From Diabrotica undecimpunctata (Eukaryota; Arthropoda; Insecta; Coleoptera; Chrysomelidae): 64,000 nt of DNA. The stretch's first letter is position 1. Each line of letters opens with the position of its first letter. Shown here one piece after another: positions 57,273 to 64,000 of the stretch. The translations under genes and the position numbers were made by a program. The stretch spans positions 73,675,660 to 73,739,659 of the forward strand of contig NC_092810.1 of the NCBI RefSeq assembly GCF_040954645.1, given 5' to 3'. Under the pieces are notes generated by a model. It saw only the letters and a program-made list of their open reading frames with translations, searched no databases and was not told the origin of the DNA.

Positions 57273-57973
57273 TAGTAAATTTTAAGTAAATAAACAGGCT
57301 ATTTTGTATGTAATGCAGTACTGCTGTTGTTTATTTTAATAAATAATAAACATATATTGTACAATTAAATGATATTTTTCATTATTTTTAATATAATATA
57401 TTTTATTTTAATAATAATATTGGAAACGTTAAAACAATTACTGATTTTGCCGTATTTTGCTGTTTTTAAAGCAAAAAATTGATTAACAAAAATTTAAGAA
57501 TACACCATTTTAAAGGTTTTTAATAGATAAATTCTCAACAGATAAAATTGCTATATATAAGTAGATATAAACAGATACCTTTTAAATGGTAGGCGAAAAT
57601 TCAAAAAAATTGCTGGTAATAATCAAAAAACAACGCCGAAATATATTCAGAAACTGTATAGGTTTTCTTATTACAGGTATAATTATATTATTGACAAAAA
57701 ACTCCTGCATATTGCGAAGTAAAGAAGACGGTTAGATTTTGCTTATTTTCCTGGATTAATGCCATCACTATCGTGTAGAGCTACGACACTAGTACTCTAG
57801 TCTATCTGGGAAAAAATCATTGATTTCACGTAAAAGTCTTACACAGATATGAAGGCTCTAAGACAGTTATAAGGGGTAGTTGAAAAATTCATCAAGGCGA
57901 ACTGATTTTTCTTTGTTTTTGTTTTAAACAATCTTTGTCTGTTTGTTTTATAGGCAAAAACTTAAAAAAAATC

Positions 57974-57974
<1 letters not shown>
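57267..57974. repeat. Uninterrupted copy of the repeat unit (B+A)
   Basis: 57267-57791 matches 39384-39908 and 57790-57974 matches 57016-57202, joined directly at CACTAGTACTC without the 17-kb insert. It shows the pre-insertion state of the transposon target. Non-coding; no known family recognised. Confidence 0.93.

Positions 57975-58028
<54 letters not shown>
57975..58028. repeat. (AT)n array
   Basis: About 54 bp of TA at the end of repeat unit 2, in the same relative position as 57203-57266. Confidence 0.95.
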
Positions 58029-58033
<5 letters not shown>

Positions 58034-58999
58034 CAAATTTGAAGTTTTTACTTCTGTATTAGTTCCTTATGATTTTATTAAATTTCTTTTTAAAAAAACA
58101 GTTTGAAAAAAGGCTAACTTTTTAGCTTATAAGCATTATTAATACCTTTGACATAATCAAAAACATGACATGCTCAAAAGCTGGTGTAAAAACTTACTAT
58201 TCAAAAAATCAGAACCTTCTATCACCATCAGAAAACAAGATTTTTTTTTCTTAAAACGTATTTCAATTATTTATTAACATTAAGAGCTGAAACTTGTGCA
58301 GATTGTAAATAAATATTTATATTTTAGGATTCCATTTATACGTGGTATAAACAGTAAAGAAATAAAAAGTAATAAACCGTTAAAATAGTCGTACTCATAA
58401 AATGTCGCCATGGAAAAGTGGAGGGGAGAAGTGTTCGCTGCGATATCTCGGATGATTTCTTGTTATTGGTCATAGAAGGTCCTGTTTTTTTTTGGAAAGT
58501 GTGTTTTGTCACCAGCTTTTCATTGAGTCTCTTTAATAACGTTTAACATAAAAGATATTAAAGTATTATAAATTTTTAGAAGCTAAAAGGTCAGCCCTTA
58601 TTTTAAACTGCTTTTTAGTAACAAATTTAGTAAAATGTTTTTTTCATACACCTTAAAAATGACGCTTTAAAAAATCGATTGCGATTTACAAAATACTGTT
58701 TGGGCATTTTAAATAATCGCTCTTTTGATTAAACAAATTAAACCACTTATAAACTATTTGGTTTGTTTGAAATTTGGCACACTTTAATAACTCATTAACT
58801 GCCATAATTTTGGGTAGTTATATTACATGTCATTATGCAAAAAACAGAGTTATTAACATTTATAAACTACTACACAAATAATGGTTTTTTTAAATTATCT
58901 CGGTCAATTATTTATAAAGGGAAAAATATTACTTTTAAAGACTAAAAAAAATAAAGCAGCTGTTCGTCTTTACGGATTTTTTATCATCTACCGCTTATA
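58029..58999. other. No gene seen
   Basis: AT-rich sequence with no recognisable frame. Confidence 0.45.
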
Positions 59000-59600
59000 T
59001 ACCGTTTAGAACCTTTAAATATCTGATAAGATTTTTTCAGCTTTTCTCTCATCTCTTACAATTATTTTCATATCATACGATGGTATTTCATGCACCAGTT
59101 CTTCGAGTTGTTCATAATAGTAGTCTTTAATATCCTTATTCTTATCTTCTGTTGGGGCATCTACATTTATAAATGTTGATTTTCTGTACTTTGCTCTTAT
59201 TCTTAACTGACGTAATCTGCTAGGTACTGACTCAAAGTTCACCACTGGTTCTTCAATTTTCTTTTTAACGAAAATCTCTGTCCTAAATAGTATTTATTTG
59301 CTTAGTTTGGTTTTGTTAGATAGCTATTGTTTGGTTTCTTGGGTAGCTGCAATATCTATATCGTACTTCTCTAGGTACGATACATTCCATTGTCCAATCA
59401 AACTTCTATTTCGTACCTGTTTCATCATTAGATTTTCCTTGTGGTTGTACCTTGTCGTTATTAGTTTTTTTTTTTTAAGTTTGTTTTTTTCTAGCTTCTC
59501 GATAGCCAGATTCCATTTACACCATTCGTTATTACCGCATAGTTTTTTGTATACAACTGTGATTCATGAATTTATGAATTTTTAAATATTGTTAGTCATT
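59000..59600 (-). pseudogene. RTE-like LINE endonuclease relic
   Basis: On the minus strand, pieces near 59440-59330 read RNRSLIGQWN and YDIDIAATQET (endonuclease Glu motif). Then the frame 59245-59015 has SVPSRLRQLRIRAKYRKSTF, VDAPTEDKNKD and YEQLEELVHEIPSYDMKIIV, where the following GDFNA is changed to RDERKA. The RT half is absent. It is the same type as the relic at 29081-30430. Confidence 0.78.
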
Positions 59601-60209
59601 TTTTTACATCTCTCACTGTGTAATTAGAATTGTTTTTAATCAAGAATCGGGGACGCCCTAACTTGATTTAGTTTAGTGAACAAAACACTTAGTTTTGCAT
59701 AGTTGAAAGTAATCCAAGCTTGGGTGGTCTTGCTTACACATACACAATATTGTTTAATCACGTCGTACTGCAAAGGTAAATATAAAAACGGTAAAAAATA
59801 AATTGAGAACAGTTGAGTTGTGTTGAGTTGAGTTAAGTTAAGTTGAATTGTAGAGTTGGGTCGTAGAATTTTGTTGTTAAATTGGGCTAATAAGTAGGGC
59901 CAATAACTTTTATGTCGAGATATAGTACTCTTCGACTCCAACTAAATACTATTTTAAATTTTTACGATTAGTATGTAAAACTGTTATCCATTTGTGTTAT
60001 ACATAAACATGGAAGTGCTGAGAGGAGTAACCTTTATTATATGGTGATCCTGTCCAACCATTATGTATTACCAGACGAAATATTTTTTATATTATATCCT
60101 AACCATTCCTAACGATCCAATCCAGTAGCCATCTAAGGAATCTTCATCCGAACCCACGTTGTATATACCGTGATGCCAGACAATTTATACACACAATATA
60201 CGTATAAAA
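59601..60209. other. No gene seen
   Basis: It includes a GAGTTGAGTTAAGTTAAGTT short tandem tract near 59825-59850. The frame at 59636-59941 reads through this simple repeat and is not credible as a gene. Confidence 0.45.
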
Positions 60210-61380
60210 ATGGAAGGAAAATCATCAAAAGTAAGAGCTACAAGAGGATGGAGTGGTAAACAGCAACTTTGTAGTAACGAATTTGGAAAAGAAAATTGGG
60301 AAGCTTTAACCGATATTTAAAGGGATACCTGTATTTGAGTAAAATACAAGATTGAGTTATACGATGCGATCAATGCAAGCTATAAATTTCAGAATATTAG
60401 TTCAACTCAACAGATTATTGAAAATATAGAGGAATAACAGAGCGATACGGAACAAGAAGAAAACGTGGCTCTTAGCATTAACGAGTTTTTAATTACTTGA
60501 AGCAAAATTTTACATAGTCAGTTCGACGGAAGCGTAGGTAAACTACAATCTTTCTTAGACGCACTCAAACTTTTAGAGAAAATAGCGGTAGTCCATAAGA
60601 AAACAGCAATAACCCTCACAAAACAAGATTAAACAACAAAGCCAGAAACTTAATAATCGAAAACCAGTTCGAAAATGGACATAGCTAAATTAAAGAAAAT
60701 GAAATAGGGACATAGGGATGCAGCTGTGTACACATCTGAGATAGAAAAACTAGCCGAACAATTAAAAGTGGCATACATAGCACAAGGCGTGCCAATATAT
60801 TTGACAAAGACATATACAACAGCTACAATGGTGGAAACAATAAAACGTAATGCCCCTATGCACAACCCCTAAAGGAGTAATGTCGAAATTTTTATCGATT
60901 GTCGCAACGAGGGACAACACACGGGAAAAAGTGTTAAACTGTAGAACAAACTACAAAAAGCAAATTGTGGAAACTCAAGAGGAGGATTTACCAGAAACGT
61001 GAGGTTATTAGAATTAGAAGATAGTCAGAAAAAATCAGAAAATTTACAGTTGGAATTTTGAACAACCAATACCCATGTAATACACAGTCAGAATTACAAT
61101 ACTACATCTACAACTTCGACTTAAACCTAACAAACTTCGTAAGCAACAGAAATCTTAGGACAAGTAAATACATTTATTACATATACAGTAGCGGATATTT
61201 CTATACTTAAATGCTCACAAGACGACTTTATGCGGGAACATATAAGACCTGGTACACAAGCATAAATAAAAGGAGTAACATTTAAGGAGGTAGAAAACAA
61301 CTTTTCTATTTTAAAGGATGGAATGCTAGAAAGAGACTTTATCACTGGTTATCAATGCATATTAGATTATGCGAATTTAT
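60210..61380 (+). pseudogene. Gypsy-like gag-protease relic
   Basis: A start-like MEGKSSKVRATRGWSGKQQL at 60210 is followed by Gag-like pieces (VAYIAQGVPIYLTKTY near 60770-60815). Near 61165-61375 comes a protease-like segment with VADISILK, where DTGADISI would be expected, then FSILKDGMLERDFITGYQ and LDYANL, the C-terminal retropepsin block. No RT follows; a LINE begins. Heavily decayed. The family assignment rests on the last block. Confidence 0.55.
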
Positions 61381-62900
61381 AAATGCACATCAAGGATGAC
61401 AGAAACTGTTAAACTAGTAGTAATATTCCAAACAACATATGATATTTCCTACTGCGAAGAAACTGAAATAACACCAGAAGAAATTAAAAAACACGCCAAC
61501 GCTATGAAAAATGGAAAGGCTCCAGGACCGGGGGGAGTACCCATTAAACTGATTAAATATGGCCCTGACAAACTATTTCAGCTATTGGCTTATACTTTTA
61601 ATTTATTCTTGAGAGGGGAAGAGCGACCAGAATGGAAAACTGCATATATTAGCAATCTATACAAAAATAAAGGCGACAGAAAAGATTGTAAGAACTACCG
61701 AGGGCTTAGTGTAACTAACTCAATCTGTAGAGTCTACGGGAAGATAATTAAAAGCCGAATTGAAGATTGCTGGGAAGACGCTGAAGATCAGAGTGGCTTT
61801 CGTACTGGTCGTTCTTGTATAGACAATGTGTTCTGCCTAAAACAAACAATGGAAAAGCGTTTGGAACATAATATGGAGACACACATGGTATTTATTGATC
61901 TTTAAAAAGCGTATGATAGTGTCCCATTAGCCAAGCTATGGCAGGTGCTAGAAGACAAGAATATTCCACCGATTTAAATTAATGCTGTAAGGGAGTTGTA
62001 CAATAATATGACGAGTGTAATAAAGATTGGACAAAAAGTGACAAAAAAAAAGTGACCAAAGGACTTCGCCAAGGCTGCTGCATTGCACCTACACTCTTTA
62101 AGATTTATTTGGAGGGGGTTTTGGATATTTGGAAAAGAAAATGTGAACCTATGGGTGTTAAAATTGGAGACCATACACTGTACAGCTTGCATTTTGCTGA
62201 TGACCAAGTAATACTTGCAGAAGATCAAGATGATATCCACTACATGTTACGAACAATAGATGAAGAATATACTAAGTGGGGCTTATCAATTAATCCATCA
62301 AAAACAGAGTACGTAGTAGTGGGAGGTAAAGGAAAGCACTTAGAACTAGGAAGCAAACAAATTAAAAATGCTGATAGCTATAAATATCTCGGTGTAAACA
62401 TTACAAACAATGGTCGGAATACAAAAGAAATAGCTACTAGAATTGGTCAAGGAAATTCAGCAATACGTCAACTGAATAGTATACTTTGGAATAACCACAT
62501 CACCCGAAACACAAAAATTAGGATATACAAAAGTATCATAGAAAGCATTGCTACATATGGTTCAGAGATTTGGGTAATAAATAAAAATGACGCATCCAAA
62601 ATACAAGCAATGGAAATGAATTATTGGAGAAGATGTTGCCAACTCACTAGAAGAGATAGAGTAAGGAATACTGAAATCAGAGAGCGTATGGGCATAGACA
62701 TTGACGTTCTGGAAACTATAGAATGCAAAAAGATGAAATGGTATGGCCATGTAGAAAGGATGAATGATCAACGATAGCCAAAGAGAATGTTACAGTGGAT
62801 CCCCACCAACCGCAGGAAAAAGGGAAGACCAAGAAGATCGTGGAGACAAGATGTAAAATTGTTCTAGAAGAGATGTAACTTGATGTCAGAACTAAGTGTA
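61381..62900 (+). pseudogene. 5'-truncated RTE-like LINE (RT and C-terminal domain)
   Basis: The frame 61369-61905 enters LINE sequence at about 61420: EITPEEIKKHANAMKNGKAP, NYRGLSVTNSICRVYGKII, QSGFRTGRSCIDNVF, MVFIDL then a stop at 61902 where DLxKAYDSVP continues. After a second stop and a frameshift near 62050 it goes on with LRQGCCIAPTLFKIYLEGVL, SLHFADDQVIL (active site FADD), SYKYLGVNIT, ATYGSEIWVI and KMKWYGHVERMN, then QWIPTNRRKKGRPRRSW. Only a few disabling changes, so it is younger than the other RTE-like relics. The endonuclease is missing. Confidence 0.88.
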
Positions 62901-63649
62901 TGCCCATGTATACTATTTTGGTAAAATATTAATAACCTAACTATCACTAATTACTTTTTTTTCAACAGTTACCCGTACGGCACTACTCACCACTTCTTCC
63001 ACTCTGGGCTTGTAATGCTGATTAAACTTATAAACTCATCTTATTTGTAATACAATTGTTTACGAGCGATAAATTTCAAATATTTCGTTATTGCCATAAA
63101 ATTATTAGCTTGCAAAAACACAAGACTTTATGGCAAAACAACTCTATATATTTATTTTGAAATACCTGAATTTTCAATCTAAATATCGGAGCCGAATTAC
63201 ACACGTCTATCTCGAGTATCTCGTTTGCAGGTTGATAGTAAAGTAAAAATACAACAATAACATACATAAAAGGACTATCAGAAAAATTTAAAAGAATAGG
63301 AAATAAAGTCAACCTGTTAATATTTAAAACAAACAGAATGAGATCTATGTTTTATAAAAGCAAACCCAATAACGAAGAAGAAAGAACAAAGAATTGTAAT
63401 TATAATATACCTTATTGTTGCGAAAATTTTAATTGAAATATCAAGACCTTAAATGATAGAATCAGTGAAAATTATTCTTATATTAAAAATAAAGAATCTG
63501 ATAGATCTCAGATATGTAAACACGCATGAGAAAAAGGAACTTAGAATTTATGGAAACGATGTGTGCATTGCTCTGAAAGAAACAGATAGTATTAAAATCA
63601 AAGAAGCTTAATTATGTTAAATGAAATCGACTGCGCAGATTCCTAGACA
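62901..63649. other. No gene seen
   Basis: AT-rich sequence, possibly including the 3' UTR of the preceding LINE. Confidence 0.45.
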
Positions 63650-64000
63650 GAATGTAGAAGAATATAGAATAGAATAGAAATATGCTTTATTTTCACTGAA
63701 AATTGTACAATTTTGTGGACAAAGCTTATATAAAAAAAAGTAATAATAACAATAACAATTAAAATTTACTAAAATTACATAAATCGTTAATATCACAGAA
63801 TAAAACATAATAAAGTATACATACAATACATTGCAAAATTTCACTATATTGCAAATTGCATAATAAAACTAAGAAGATACTGCAAAAGTAAGATCTGGTT
63901 ACCAGTATTAAACGAAGAAATGAACAAACTTACTATTATTATTACTATTTCTATTAGTAACTCCATAACATAACAAGAATACTTCATTTATGTGCTAAAG
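63650..64000 (-). mobile_element. LINE 3' end with (TATTC)n tail (partial)
   Basis: On the minus strand the sequence runs TGTACAATTTTCAGTGAAAA, TAAAGCATATTT and then CTATTCTATTCTATATTC, which looks like a jockey/CR1-type 3' UTR ending in a short pentanucleotide tail at about 63657-63680. The coding part would lie beyond the window edge. Confidence 0.5.

Noticed and set aside
59636..59941. 101-codon frame with asparagine/threonine runs
   Set aside because: It reads through a GTTGAGTTAAGTT simple repeat and has no similarity.

Overview
The window looks like AT-rich nuclear DNA of an insect or other arthropod. Nearly everything recognisable is a transposable element (TE): jockey-, RTE- and I-type LINEs, Ty3/gypsy and errantivirus-like LTR elements, piggyBac, mariner, PIF/Harbinger and a DD82E-type IS630-Tc1-mariner transposon. 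Long (AT)n arrays sit at many TE edges. The species cannot be fixed from this; a beetle or similar insect would fit. I see no complete single-copy host gene. One possible host exon (28287-28440) and one intact Cys-rich ORF of unknown function (53305-53877) are the only candidates outside standard TE proteins.

Left part (1-24.5 kb). LINE relics fill 1-5.5 kb. At 6668-12855 lies a structurally complete, minus-strand Ty3/gypsy element. Its two 345-bp LTRs appear identical and it has one open reading frame of about 1810 codons. The polyprotein has a SAP domain and a repetitive coiled coil at the N terminus. After integrase it carries a C-terminal extension that reads as a TARG1/OARD1-like macrodomain followed by a CCCH zinc finger. 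The frame runs through the polypurine tract and stops inside the 3' LTR. A second, decayed LTR element (14481-22189, minus strand) has gag, protease, RT, RNase H, integrase and an env-like gene, all broken, and is inserted in an (AT)n array. A truncated jockey-like LINE follows.

Middle (24.5-39.2 kb). A 2.6-kb piggyBac (24787-27417) is inserted at TTAA in a mariner-like transposase relic. Removing it rejoins the mariner reading frame. Its transposase has a premature stop that cuts off the C-terminal Cys-rich domain. Next come RTE-type LINE pieces, a nearly full-length I-type LINE with RNase H (about 32.5-37.2 kb, minus) and a mariner relic bounded by TIRs and TA (37869-39201).

Right part (39.2-58 kb). 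Terminal inverted repeats at 39909 and 57015 bound a 17-kb nest. The left edge carries an apparently intact, spliced DD82E transposase (446 aa, three exons); its large intron holds an internally deleted LTR element. A second DD82E transposase relic, convergent with the first, is split by a 3.1-kb jockey element with a 13-bp target duplication. Further right, an RTE fragment is split by a piggyBac relic, which is itself split by a LINE 3' end with a 10-bp target duplication. The nest also holds a MITE with perfect 67-bp TIRs, the Cys-rich ORF and a Harbinger relic. An uninterrupted copy of the sequence flanking the nest lies immediately to its right (57267-57974) and serves as an empty-site reference.

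End (58-64 kb). LINE and gypsy relics, a 5'-truncated RTE-like LINE (61.4-62.9 kb) and a LINE 3' tail.
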